Source: Perlabentimonas sp046542995 (GTDB taxonomy: Bacteria; Bacteroidota; Bacteroidia; Bacteroidales; Tenuifilaceae). From it: a stretch of 26,971 bases of DNA. The stretch covers positions 1 to 26,971 of the forward strand of contig JBKHAH010000047.1 in assembly GCA_046542995.1 (NCBI GenBank), written 5' to 3'. The translations under genes were made by a program, and so were the position numbers. Shown one piece after another: positions 15,085 to 22,617 of the stretch. Each line of letters begins with the position of its first letter. Position 1 is the first letter of the stretch. The notes below the pieces were generated by a model that did no database searches, had not been told where the DNA came from, and was given only the letters and a program-made list of their open reading frames with translations.

Positions 15085-15954
15085 ATGAGTTATTCTATTA
15101 TTCTTTATACCATTCTAATGCTCAGTTCACTGGGTGTTTTAGCAGCGGTTATTCTTTACTTTGTGGCTCAAAAGTTTAAGGTTTACGAGGATCCTCGCAT
15201 CGATGAGGTGGAGGCTGTATTGCCTGGTGCAAATTGTGGTGGCTGTGGCTACCCAGGCTGCAGAGGTTTTGCTGAAGCTTTTGTTAAAGCCGATGATATT
15301 AGCGATCTGTACTGCCCTCCTGGCGGAAACGAAACGTATGCTGCAGCCGCAAAAGTTGTAGGGAAGGATGCTGCTGCACAGGATCCCATGATTGCGGTTG
15401 TACGCTGTTCAGGATCACCTGAACATAGACCTAAGCAAAGTACATATAACGGAGCCACATCGTGCAAGGTAGCAACAACAATCTTTAGCGGCGATACAGG
15501 ATGTCAATACGGTTGCCTTAGTTTGGGCGATTGTGTTGAGGCATGCACATTTGATGCAATTTACATGGATGAAAAGACTGGGCTCCCGGTGGTAGTTGAT
15601 GATAAGTGTACTGCTTGTGGTGCTTGTGTTACTGCTTGTCCAAATGATATTATTGAGATGCGTAAAAAAGGACCTAAGGGTAAGCGCATTTATGTATCCT
15701 GTATTAATAAGGATAAGGGTGGGGTGGCCAAAAGGGCATGTGCAGTTGCTTGTATTGGGTGTAAAAAATGCCAAAAGATTTGTCCTTACGATGCAATTGT
15801 GGTTGAGAACTTCTTGGCGTATATTGATTACAATAAATGCAAGTTGTGCCGCAAATGTACTGAGGAGTGCCCAACCAACGCCATTCTTGAGGTGAACTTT
15901 CCTCCCCGAAAGAAGAAGGTTGAAAAAGAGGCGCAGACAGAAAAAGCAGAGTAA
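15085..15954 (+). CDS. rnfB: Rnf complex subunit B (ferredoxin-type electron entry)
   Basis: The 289-residue iron-sulfur subunit that takes electrons from ferredoxin into the Rnf complex at the cytoplasmic face. It has one N-terminal membrane helix (about 5-27). The RnfB-specific cluster CGGCGYPGC (51-59) with Cys77 comes next. Four ferredoxin-type [4Fe-4S] motifs follow: Cys140/144/150/154, 175/178/181/185, 223/226/229/233 and 252/255/258/262. The first of these has an unusual spacing (C-x3-C-x5-C-x3-C). The C-terminal tail is lysine- and glutamate-rich. The number of clusters agrees with the long RnfB of anaerobic Bacteroidota and clostridia, rather than the short proteobacterial form. It is 60 bp upstream of rnfC. 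Confidence 0.96.
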   Translation: MSYSIILYTILMLSSLGVLAAVILYFVAQKFKVYEDPRIDEVEAVLPGANCGGCGYPGCRGFAEAFVKADDISDLYCPPGGNETYAAAAKVVGKDAAAQDPMIAVVRCSGSPEHRPKQSTYNGATSCKVATTIFSGDTGCQYGCLSLGDCVEACTFDAIYMDEKTGLPVVVDDKCTACGACVTACPNDIIEMRKKGPKGKRIYVSCINKDKGGVAKRACAVACIGCKKCQKICPYDAIVVENFLAYIDYNKCKLCRKCTEECPTNAILEVNFPPRKKKVEKEAQTEKAE

Positions 15955-16014
15955 AAATTGAATAGTGATTTTTTAAATCATAAGAACTCATTATTCGATA
16001 CAACATAAACAGTT

Positions 16015-17349
16015 ATGTTAAAAACATTTTCTAAAGGCGGGGTTCATCCCCCAGAGAATAAAATTTCGGCTAGCAAACCCATTGAGGTTTTACCAGTCCC
16101 CGAAAAGGTTATAATCCCTATTTCGCAGCATATTGGTGCGCCAGCAACCCCTATTGTTGCCAAAGGCGATACAGTAAAGGTTGGACAGGTGATTGCGAAA
16201 GGAGCAGGTTTTGTTTCGGCCAATATCCACTCATCAGTATCGGGCAAGGTTACATCCTTGGACCCTGTGCTGGACTCAACCGGTTATAAAAAGCCTGCAA
16301 TTACTATTGCTGTTGAGGGCGATGAGTGGCTCCCCGACATTGACCGTAGCCCCGACCTGAAAAAGGAGGTTTCATTATCACCCCAAGAGATTATTGCAAA
16401 GGTGAATGATGGAGGTATTGTTGGGCTTGGCGGGGCAACTTTCCCCTCGCATGTAAAACTTTCCATTCCCAAGGGCAAAAAGGCCGATGTTCTAATAATT
16501 AACGGGGTTGAGTGTGAGCCTTACCTAACATCGGACCATAGGGTTATGCTTGAGAAGGGGCATGAGCTTATGGTTGGCATTTCAATTCTTAAAAAGGCTC
16601 TTGGAGTTGAAAGAGCATTAATTGGTGTTGAGAATAATAAGAAGGATGCCATAGAGCATTTAAAGAAGGTGTCTACTGAGTATGATGGTGTTGAGGTGTA
16701 TGCTCTAAAAGTTAAGTACCCACAAGGAGGAGAGAAGCAGCTAATAAAAGCTCTTATTAATCGTGAAGTGCCATCCGGTGGATTACCCATAGAGGTTGGT
16801 ACGGTGGTTCATAATGTGGGTACCGCCATTGCTGTTTATGAGGCCGTGCAAAAGAATAAGCCTTTAATTGAAAGGGTTGTTACCATTACAGGGAAGGCAC
16901 TTGAGAAAACAGGGAACTACTTGGTTCGCATTGGAACCCCAGTATCAAATTTAATTGAGGCGGCAGGTGGTATGCCCGAAGATACTGCAAAGGTTGTAAA
17001 TGGCGGACCAATGATGGGGAAAGCTATTAATTCCATTGATGCGCCCATAACAAAAGGAACTTCCGGAGTAATTCTTTTTCAAGAGAAGGAGGCGCTTCGG
17101 AGAGAGGAGCAACCAGCATGTATTCGCTGTGGTAAATGTATATCGGCATGTGCAATGGGGTTGGAGCCATTCCTGCTAAATCGTTTAGCGCAACGGAAAA
17201 TGTTTGAGAGATTAGAGGAGGAGAGGGTTATGGACTGTATGGAGTGCGGTTCTTGCAGTTACGTTTGCCCTGCAAATCTCCCATTGCTCGATTATATTCG
17301 CTTGGGTAAAGGCGAGGTAAGTGCCATGATAAGGGCAAGAAAGAATTAG
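16015..17349 (+). CDS. rnfC: Rnf complex subunit C (NADH/FMN-binding)
   Basis: A 444-residue cytoplasmic-face subunit that passes electrons between the Rnf clusters and NAD+/NADH. The N-terminal part begins GGVHPPENKISA, the conserved RnfC start. The nucleotide/FMN-binding Rossmann-like part carries GLGGATFPSHVK (about 138-149) and INGVECEPYLTSDHR (about 162-176). Two [4Fe-4S] motifs lie near the end: CIRCGKCISAC (from Cys369) and CMECGSCSYVC (from Cys408), each continued by a Pro or Met. The length matches the 440-residue RnfC of Bacteroidota and clostridia and lacks the long repetitive C-terminal extension found in gamma-proteobacteria. No Shine-Dalgarno is visible. It is part of the rseC-rnfBCDGEA operon. 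Confidence 0.97.
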   Translation: MLKTFSKGGVHPPENKISASKPIEVLPVPEKVIIPISQHIGAPATPIVAKGDTVKVGQVIAKGAGFVSANIHSSVSGKVTSLDPVLDSTGYKKPAITIAVEGDEWLPDIDRSPDLKKEVSLSPQEIIAKVNDGGIVGLGGATFPSHVKLSIPKGKKADVLIINGVECEPYLTSDHRVMLEKGHELMVGISILKKALGVERALIGVENNKKDAIEHLKKVSTEYDGVEVYALKVKYPQGGEKQLIKALINREVPSGGLPIEVGTVVHNVGTAIAVYEAVQKNKPLIERVVTITGKALEKTGNYLVRIGTPVSNLIEAAGGMPEDTAKVVNGGPMMGKAINSIDAPITKGTSGVILFQEKEALRREEQPACIRCGKCISACAMGLEPFLLNRLAQRKMFERLEEERVMDCMECGSCSYVCPANLPLLDYIRLGKGEVSAMIRARKN

Positions 17350-17396
17350 TTAAGATTAGGAGTATCAATGTTTTTGATGATATAAACCCCAAAATA

Positions 17397-18401
17397 ATGA
17401 GTAAATTATTAGTCGTTTCACCATCACCGCATGTTCATAGTGGAGAGTCAACCCCCCGGTTGATGTATAACGTGGTGCTGGCGTTAATTCCTGCCTTAGC
17501 TGTAACTCTATTTTACTTTGGAATTGGCGCATTAGTAGTAACTGCAATCTCCATTGTATCGTGCCTGGTGTTTGAGTATCTTATTCAGAAATACATGTTA
17601 AAGGTAAAGCCAACAATATCCGATGGCTCTGCATTGGTAACGGGTTTGCTTTTAGCATTTAACCTGCCAAGCAACTTGCCCTGGTGGATAGTGGTAATTG
17701 GTGCATTTGTTGCCATTGCAGTTGGTAAAATGAGTTTTGGAGGATTGGGCGCAAACCCTTTTAACCCCGCATTAGTGGGAAGGGTATTCTTGTTAATCTC
17801 ATTCCCTGTTCAGATGACCAGCTGGCCATTGCCCATTGAGTCGCGTATGTCTTATGTAGATGCTGTTACAGGTGCTACACCCCTTGCGGTTGTTAAGGAA
17901 GGGCTAAACGCAGGTAGCACCATGAGCCAAATTGCCGATCAGATTCCTAGCCACATGCAGCTCTTTTTGGGAGCAATGGGAGGCTCCTTAGGTGAAATTG
18001 CCGCTTTCGCATTGCTTATTGGCTTTGCCTGGATGCTGATTACAAAGGTTATTACTTGGCATATACCTGTATCAATATTCGCAACAATTGGAGTTTTTAC
18101 AGGAATACTTTGGTTAATTAATCCAGAGGCCAATGCCGACCCCGTTTTCCATCTTATAACCGGAGGAGTTATGCTTGGTGCAATATTTATGGCAACCGAT
18201 TATGTAACATCACCCATGCATCCGAAAGGTATGTGGATATTTGGAATAGGGATAGGTGTAATAACGGTGGTTATTCGAGTTTGGGGCGCCTACCCGGAGG
18301 GGATTTCGTTTGCCATCCTAATAATGAACGCTTTCGTTCCATTAATCAATCGATATGTAAAACCATCACGTTTTGGAGAGGAGGTAAAGAATAATGGCTA
18401 A
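17397..18401 (+). CDS. rnfD: Rnf complex subunit D (membrane, covalent FMN)
   Basis: A 334-residue integral membrane subunit with about ten hydrophobic helices, homologous to NqrB/RnfD. It forms part of the ion-conducting path. The FMN attachment motif TGATP is present at 158-162, with Thr161 as the predicted flavin-linked residue. Other family landmarks are FGGLGANPFNPALVGRVF (about 117-134) and ATDYVTSPMHPKG (about 267-279). The final 8 bases overlap rnfG, suggesting translational coupling. Confidence 0.97.
   Translation: MSKLLVVSPSPHVHSGESTPRLMYNVVLALIPALAVTLFYFGIGALVVTAISIVSCLVFEYLIQKYMLKVKPTISDGSALVTGLLLAFNLPSNLPWWIVVIGAFVAIAVGKMSFGGLGANPFNPALVGRVFLLISFPVQMTSWPLPIESRMSYVDAVTGATPLAVVKEGLNAGSTMSQIADQIPSHMQLFLGAMGGSLGEIAAFALLIGFAWMLITKVITWHIPVSIFATIGVFTGILWLINPEANADPVFHLITGGVMLGAIFMATDYVTSPMHPKGMWIFGIGIGVITVVIRVWGAYPEGISFAILIMNAFVPLINRYVKPSRFGEEVKNNG
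18379..18396 (+). promoter_or_regulatory. Shine-Dalgarno sequence before rnfG
   Basis: AGGAGG (18379-18384) lies 9 bp before the rnfG ATG, inside the end of rnfD. It is notable because other genes in the window lack such a site. Confidence 0.7.
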
Positions 18402-18972
18402 AGAATCGAATTTTAAAAATATGATTCTAACCCTGTTTACAGTTACACTTTTGGCTTCGGCCAGCTTAGGGTTAGTTTATAGCCTTACAAAGGGGCCCAT
18501 TGAAGATGCTCAGAATGCAAAAATCAATAAAGCAATCAGCCTTGTTTTGCCTGAGTTTGATAATCAGCCTTCTGCTGAAAAGTTTACAAGGGAAATTGAT
18601 GGAGGCGAATTAGTTTTTTATCCCGCATCACTAGATGGTGAAGAGATCGGAATGGCTATTCAAACCTTCTCGAAAAATGGGTTTAGTGGCCAAATCGATT
18701 TAATGGTTGGTCTTTTGCCAGATGGTACCATTCATGGTGTTGAGGTTATCTCTCACAAGGAAACTCCCGGCTTGGGGGATAAGATGGAGAGTGGAAAATC
18801 AGATTTTAGTGTTCAGTTTCAGGGGAAGCACCCAGAAAAATTTGAGCTGGCTGTGAAGAAGGATGGTGGTCAGGTAGATGCCATAACAGCTTCAACAATT
18901 AGTTCTCGTGCATATTGCGATGCTGTGCAGCGAGCTTTTGATGCATTCATTAAGGAAGGAGGTGAAAAATGA
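18394..18972 (+). CDS. rnfG: Rnf complex subunit G (FMN-binding)
   Basis: A 192-residue subunit with one N-terminal membrane helix (about 10-30) and an FMN-binding domain on the outer face. The segment GLGDKMES (127-134) and the C-terminal FMN attachment site match RnfG/NqrC. The attachment motif reads TASTIS (165-170) rather than the usual [S/T]GAT, but the flavin-accepting Thr168 is kept. FMN would be transferred by an ApbE-type enzyme, which is not in this window. The start overlaps rnfD by 8 bases and the end overlaps rnfE by 4 (ATGA), so translation is probably coupled. Confidence 0.95.
   Translation: MAKESNFKNMILTLFTVTLLASASLGLVYSLTKGPIEDAQNAKINKAISLVLPEFDNQPSAEKFTREIDGGELVFYPASLDGEEIGMAIQTFSKNGFSGQIDLMVGLLPDGTIHGVEVISHKETPGLGDKMESGKSDFSVQFQGKHPEKFELAVKKDGGQVDAITASTISSRAYCDAVQRAFDAFIKEGGEK
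18957..18971 (+). promoter_or_regulatory. Strong Shine-Dalgarno sequence before rnfE
   Basis: AGGAGGTG (18957-18964) ends 4 bp before the rnfE ATG at 18969, within the last codons of rnfG. It is the best ribosome-binding sequence I see in the window. Confidence 0.75.
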
Positions 18973-19553
18973 ATCAGGTAACTAACTTTACAAAAGGATT
19001 TATTAAGGAGAACCCCGTTTTTGTATTGCTTTTGGGTATGTGTCCTGCACTTGGAACAACAACAAGTGCCATTAATGGACTAGGAATGGGCTTGGCTACA
19101 ACTTTTGTTTTGGTTATGGCTAATTTGGTAATATCTTTGGTTAAAAAACAAATACCTGCCAAAGTTCGTATCCCTTCTTTTATTGTAGTAATTGCCTCCT
19201 TTGTAACCATGGTGGATTTGAGCATGGCCGGTTTCTTGCCTGCTTTGCATGAGCAGCTGGGTCTTTTTATTCCTCTTATTGTTGTTAACTGTCTGGTACT
19301 TGGCCGTGCAGAGGCTTTTGCATCAAAAAACAATGTTGGCTCTTCTGTTATTGATGGTTTAGGTATGGGGTTAGGTTTTTCATTTGGATTAACACTATTA
19401 GGTGCAACTCGAGAAATATTGGGTAGTGGAAAAGTTTTTGGTGTAGCCCTTTTTCCTGAAACATACGCAATGCTTGTGTTTGTTCTTGCTCCTGGGGCCT
19501 TTATTGCCTTAGGCTACCTAACTGCCATTATGAACAGATTTGCTAAAAAATAA
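18969..19553 (+). CDS. rnfE: Rnf complex subunit E (membrane)
   Basis: A 194-residue integral membrane subunit, related to NqrD, with about six helices. RnfE and RnfA pack as a pair around a membrane iron-sulfur site, using conserved cysteines near the start of each protein. Here Cys25 in LGMCPALGTTTSAINGLGMG and Cys108 in VNCLVLGRAEAFA are visible, both family landmarks. The start follows a strong Shine-Dalgarno sequence and overlaps the rnfG stop. rnfA begins 12 bp downstream. Confidence 0.96.
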   Translation: MNQVTNFTKGFIKENPVFVLLLGMCPALGTTTSAINGLGMGLATTFVLVMANLVISLVKKQIPAKVRIPSFIVVIASFVTMVDLSMAGFLPALHEQLGLFIPLIVVNCLVLGRAEAFASKNNVGSSVIDGLGMGLGFSFGLTLLGATREILGSGKVFGVALFPETYAMLVFVLAPGAFIALGYLTAIMNRFAKK

Positions 19554-19565
19554 AATGTTTGTGCT

Positions 19566-20138
19566 ATGGAATATATCATTATTATAATATCAGCAGTATT
19601 TGTTAATAATATTGTATTAGCTCAATTCCTAGGGATATGTCCCTTCCTGGGTGTGTCAAGTAAAGTTGAAACAGCAATTGGGATGAGCGGTGCTGTTACA
19701 TTTGTAATGACCATTGCTGCAATTGTTACTTATTTAATAATGCATTATGTGCTAATTCCGCTGCAGATTGATTACATGCAGACAGTAGCGTATATTCTTG
19801 TAATTGCATCTTTAGTTCAAATGGTAGAGATTATCCTGAAAAAAGCTAGTCCAGCGTTATATCAGGCACTTGGTGTTTTTCTTCCGCTAATAACTACAAA
19901 CTGTGCAATTCTTGGGGTAGCCATTCTTTTGGTGCAAAAAGAGTTTAACCTATTGGAGAGTGTAGTGTTTGCCATAGGCCACGCGGTTGGTTTTGCTCTT
20001 GCTCTAATTGTTTTTGCAGGTATTCGCGAAGCGCTCGACCTGGTTGATGTTCCCAAAGCAATGAAAGGTGCACCAATAGCCCTTTTAGTGGCAGGTATTC
20101 TTGCTTTAGCTTTCATGGGATTTGCAGGGATAGTTTAG
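19566..20138 (+). CDS. rnfA: Rnf complex subunit A (membrane)
   Basis: A 190-residue integral membrane subunit, related to NqrE, with about six helices. Family landmarks are FVNNIVLAQFLGICPFLGVS (12-31; Cys25) and LITTNCAILGVAIL (about 107-120; Cys113), which mirror the RnfE cysteines with the opposite membrane orientation. Last gene of the operon, followed 22 bp later by a strong terminator. The B-C-D-G-E-A order is the one usual in Bacteroidota. Confidence 0.97.
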   Translation: MEYIIIIISAVFVNNIVLAQFLGICPFLGVSSKVETAIGMSGAVTFVMTIAAIVTYLIMHYVLIPLQIDYMQTVAYILVIASLVQMVEIILKKASPALYQALGVFLPLITTNCAILGVAILLVQKEFNLLESVVFAIGHAVGFALALIVFAGIREALDLVDVPKAMKGAPIALLVAGILALAFMGFAGIV

Positions 20139-20160
20139 ATGTAATCCAGCCTAAATAATT

Positions 20161-20197
20161 AAGCCTCCTCTTTTTAGCACGAGGGGGCTTTTTATTT
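20161..20197 (+). terminator. Rho-independent terminator of the rnf operon
   Basis: AAGCCTCCTC (20161-20170) pairs fully with GAGGGGGCTT (20181-20190), with one G-U, around a 10-nt loop. A TTTTTATTTATTT tract follows. Confidence 0.92.
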
Positions 20198-20244
20198 ATT
20201 TGTCCCTGATAAGTTTGATAACCGTTATTTGTAAAAGATGGCAA

Positions 20245-20272
20245 GTCAGTTCTATATCTATTGCCGTCAGTT
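20245..20272 (+). repeat. GTCAGTT direct repeat pair, possible activator sites
   Basis: GTCAGTT occurs at 20245-20251 and 20266-20272, exactly 21 bp (two helical turns) apart. The pair sits about 100-120 bp upstream of the start predicted for the sigma54 promoter at 20342, a usual place for enhancer sites. Chance occurrence is possible for 7-bp words. Confidence 0.35.
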
Positions 20273-20341
20273 ATAGCTATCTGGTAGTAAGGGGATTTCG
20301 TTTATTTATAAATTTTTTAGAATTATTGATTAAATGTAAAC

Positions 20342-20357
20342 TGGCACGAGTTTTGCT
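20342..20357 (+). promoter_or_regulatory. Consensus sigma54 (-24/-12) promoter
   Basis: TGGCACGAGTTTTGCT matches the consensus TGGCACG-N4-TTGCW without a mismatch, with the correct spacing between GG and GC. It lies in an intergenic region on the same strand as the lipoprotein gene. The predicted start, near 20368, gives a 45-nt leader. Confidence 0.78.
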
Positions 20358-20367
20358 AAAAAAATTA

Positions 20368-20375
20368 TACATTTG
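20368..20375 (+). promoter_or_regulatory. -7 box of a possible second promoter for the lipoprotein gene
   Basis: TACATTTG is an exact match to TAnnTTTG, 37 bp before the ATG at 20413. No -33 TTTG lies at 19-21 bp. The box begins about where the sigma54 promoter would start transcription. Confidence 0.4.
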
Positions 20376-20412
20376 TATATCAAACTATTTATTAACTAAA
20401 CCTTATTCTATT

Positions 20413-20820
20413 ATGAAAAGAATTAAACTATTCGCATTAATTGGAGTATTTGCTATGCTCTTTAGTGCTTGCAGTAAAGATGATGATTTCTCTATTGTTG
20501 GCAAGTGGAATGTAGATAAAACGACCTTTGATATAACTATGGTTATCGATGGTCAAACTCAGACAATAACAGATGAAGAAACTGACGAAGGTTGGATTGA
20601 ATTTAAGAGTGACGGAAGCGGAGTTCATGTTGATGGTGATACTTTTAACTGGACCTTATCTGATGATAAACTAACCATTACCGAGGAGGATGATTATTCG
20701 TTCACTATGACCTTAACTACAATGACAGACAATAAGGTTGTTGGCGAATGGACAGAAGTTGAAGAGATGGAAGGAGTTGAAGCTACAATGGATATAACAA
20801 TTGAATTATCCAGAATGTAA
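20413..20820 (+). CDS. Small lipocalin-like lipoprotein
   Basis: A 135-residue predicted lipoprotein. The signal peptide MKRIKLFALIGVFAMLFSAC ends in a good lipobox (LFSAC, Cys20), followed by an acidic SKDDD stretch. The mature domain begins IVGKWNVDKT and continues through strands such as WIEFKSDGSG, FNWTLSDDKLTI and VVGEWTEVEE. This is the pattern of the lipocalin-like (DUF4923/DUF5004-like) small proteins that are common in Bacteroidota. Ligand and function are unknown. An in-frame upstream extension to 20200 runs through the promoter region and has no signal peptide, so I reject it. Stands alone between two terminators, behind a sigma54 promoter. Confidence 0.85.
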   Translation: MKRIKLFALIGVFAMLFSACSKDDDFSIVGKWNVDKTTFDITMVIDGQTQTITDEETDEGWIEFKSDGSGVHVDGDTFNWTLSDDKLTITEEDDYSFTMTLTTMTDNKVVGEWTEVEEMEGVEATMDITIELSRM

Positions 20821-20846
20821 ACAACTTTTATACATGGATTTTTATT

Positions 20847-20876
20847 AAGCCCTTCTGCATACGAAGGGTTTTTTAT
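20847..20876 (+). terminator. Rho-independent terminator after the lipoprotein gene
   Basis: CCCTTC (20850-20855) pairs with GAAGGG (20863-20868), extended by G-T and A-T pairs, and a TTTTTT run follows. Confidence 0.87.
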
Positions 20877-20975
20877 TTGTGTGAGTTTCAGTGGTTATAA
20901 TAAGTCTATTCCTTATAATGAATCAGATGGTGCTGTTGCGCTATTCCCTTTATATGATACCGAAGTAGCCTATTG

Positions 20976-21785
20976 TTACTTTGAGTAGCCCGATGAGAAT
21001 ATCTTATCAATCTTTAAGTTATTATAGTCATCAAAAACAAATCGATTTGACACCATAATGCTTAAAAAAAGATTAATAGAGCATCCTGCAAAAATTGCAA
21101 GCACAATCATTATTTGATATTTTATGGCTACTGCAGGAGAGCTACCACTTAGGAGCTGCCCTGTCATCATCCCAGGTAACGATATTAGCCCCATAACGGA
21201 TATGTTTGCTATAAGCGGATTTAAGGCTTGCTTTATAGCTTCACTAAGGAAGGGGCGGAGGGTTAACTTCTTGTTGTTACCCGTATTAGTGAGCAGAAAC
21301 TGGTATAAGTCGCTTTTTTCGTTAAGGTCTTTAAAATATGTGCGTAACCCAATAATGTTGTGGTTTAGTGCATTCCCCAGAATCATTCCGGTAATTGGAA
21401 TGAAATACTGCGCTTCAAAAACATAGTCGAGTTTAATAATTAGCCCCAGAAAAAACGCATCGATAATTAATACTGATGTTAGCCCCGATATAAAAAGAGG
21501 AAGCAGGAAAGGTTTCCAGTTTAAAGAGGCACGCTTAATTGTTGTGAAAATACCTACCATAATCATAATAAGCACCCATAAAGAGTTAATCCAGGCGTTA
21601 TTCTGCTCAAAAATCCATTCTAAATACACAGCAACCAGCGATAGTTGAATTACCATTCTGACTATACTAAGAAGAGTGCTTTTTATAATCCGTATTCGGT
21701 AGTAAAAAAGGAAAGCTATTGGGAGCGCAAGTATAGCAAAGCTAAACAGAAGCTCCATTATGCCAATGTCAATTATGCTATTCAT
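20976..21785 (-). CDS. fetB: FetB/UPF0014-family ABC transporter permease
   Basis: A 269-residue integral membrane protein with about seven hydrophobic helices. It carries the UPF0014/FetB signatures GMILGNALN (about 132-140) and GLISLPGMMTGQLLSGSSP (about 198-216). In E. coli the FetA-FetB pair has been linked to iron export and resistance to oxidative stress. Other members are annotated only as possible metal transporters, so the substrate here is unproved. Its start overlaps the end of the ATPase gene by 4 bases (ATGA), so the two are translationally coupled. No partner substrate-binding protein is present. Confidence 0.92.
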   Translation of the reverse strand: MNSIIDIGIMELLFSFAILALPIAFLFYYRIRIIKSTLLSIVRMVIQLSLVAVYLEWIFEQNNAWINSLWVLIMIMVGIFTTIKRASLNWKPFLLPLFISGLTSVLIIDAFFLGLIIKLDYVFEAQYFIPITGMILGNALNHNIIGLRTYFKDLNEKSDLYQFLLTNTGNNKKLTLRPFLSEAIKQALNPLIANISVMGLISLPGMMTGQLLSGSSPAVAIKYQIMIVLAIFAGCSINLFLSIMVSNRFVFDDYNNLKIDKIFSSGYSK

Positions 21786-22375
21786 AGGTCATAAATTTTA
21801 TCAGCTGATTTTACCCACAACTGATTATGAGATGCAGAAACAATCGTGCTACCATTGAATCCTTTCACAGTATTAATTATTTGTGAGGTTGACTCGTCGT
21901 CGAGCGAGGCAGTTGGTTCGTCCATTAGCACTATATCCTTATGCAGAGCGAAGCAGATGGCAATTACGACCCTTTGCTTCTGTCCGCCACTAATTTTCGA
22001 GAAATTTTTATTGATTATATCATGCTCTAATCCAAGCTGGTTTAGCAACTTATCAACTTCTGACTCCTGAATTTTCAGATTCACCATGTTAGCCAATTCT
22101 AAACCATTCTGTACAGGAAGGTGGATGTTTTGTGGTACCCAAACCATATATTTTCGAATCCGCTTGATATTTTCGGTGTTTAATAGCAATCCATTTATCT
22201 CAATACTACCGCTGCTTGGTATTACGTAACCCTGCAGCAGTTTTAAAAAGGTAGATTTTCCTTTCCCTGATATACCTCGAATACATGCATGTTCACCCTT
22301 TCTTATCTGGATATTTAGATCGTCAAAAACTTTCTTGCCATCAAATGAGAGTGTTACGTCCTTGCATTTAATCAT
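21782..22375 (-). CDS. fetA: FetA-like ABC transporter ATP-binding protein
   Basis: A 197-residue ATPase subunit, compact as in FetA. Motifs in order: Walker A GISGKGKST (34-42), Q-loop Gln82, signature ISGGQKQR (about 128-135), Walker B DIVLMDEP (about 147-154) with catalytic Glu153, D-loop SLDD, and switch His183 (SASHN). It pairs with the downstream permease, which overlaps it by 4 bases. I use the ATG at 22375, because the longer frame opens at a TTG (22399) inside an inverted repeat. It is divergent from the beta-barrel outer membrane protein gene, 242 bp away, which could point to a shared metal-related control, but this is a guess. Confidence 0.93.
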   Translation of the reverse strand: MIKCKDVTLSFDGKKVFDDLNIQIRKGEHACIRGISGKGKSTFLKLLQGYVIPSSGSIEINGLLLNTENIKRIRKYMVWVPQNIHLPVQNGLELANMVNLKIQESEVDKLLNQLGLEHDIINKNFSKISGGQKQRVVIAICFALHKDIVLMDEPTASLDDESTSQIINTVKGFNGSTIVSASHNQLWVKSADKIYDL

Positions 22376-22384
22376 ATCGTAAAT

Positions 22385-22399
22385 TTGATAATATATCAA
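22385..22399. promoter_or_regulatory. Inverted repeat immediately before fetA
   Basis: TTGATA, ATA, TATCAA form a perfect 6-3-6 palindrome 10 bp upstream of the fetA start codon. It resembles an Fnr-type box (TTGAT-N4-ATCAA), except that the inner spacing is 5, not 4. The position would allow repression. Confidence 0.38.
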
Positions 22400-22617
22400 T
22401 AAGTATCTAATACTGATGTTAGAAAACTATTAATAAAATACCATACAAAGAACGCTAATGTTTTTTAAAAATGCTACAGTTACCAGAGGATTGAATGTGT
22501 AGAAATATTTTTATTGGGTGTTGGGATTCCGTTTAACCCCAGAAGCATGATCCTGAACAATTGTTAGTTCATAGTGTTTTATACATCATATTTGGGAAAT
22601 AAAATTTCACTTTTATT

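Noticed and set aside
20239..20253. TGGCAAGTCAGTTCT as another sigma54 promoter before the lipoprotein gene
   Set aside because: The -12 position reads TTCT rather than TTGC, and a perfect promoter lies closer to the gene.
20200..20412. In-frame N-terminal extension of the lipoprotein gene to 20200
   Set aside because: It would cover the sigma54 and -7 promoter elements, and the lipoprotein signal peptide would be in the middle of the protein. The ATG at 20413 starts a perfect signal peptide.
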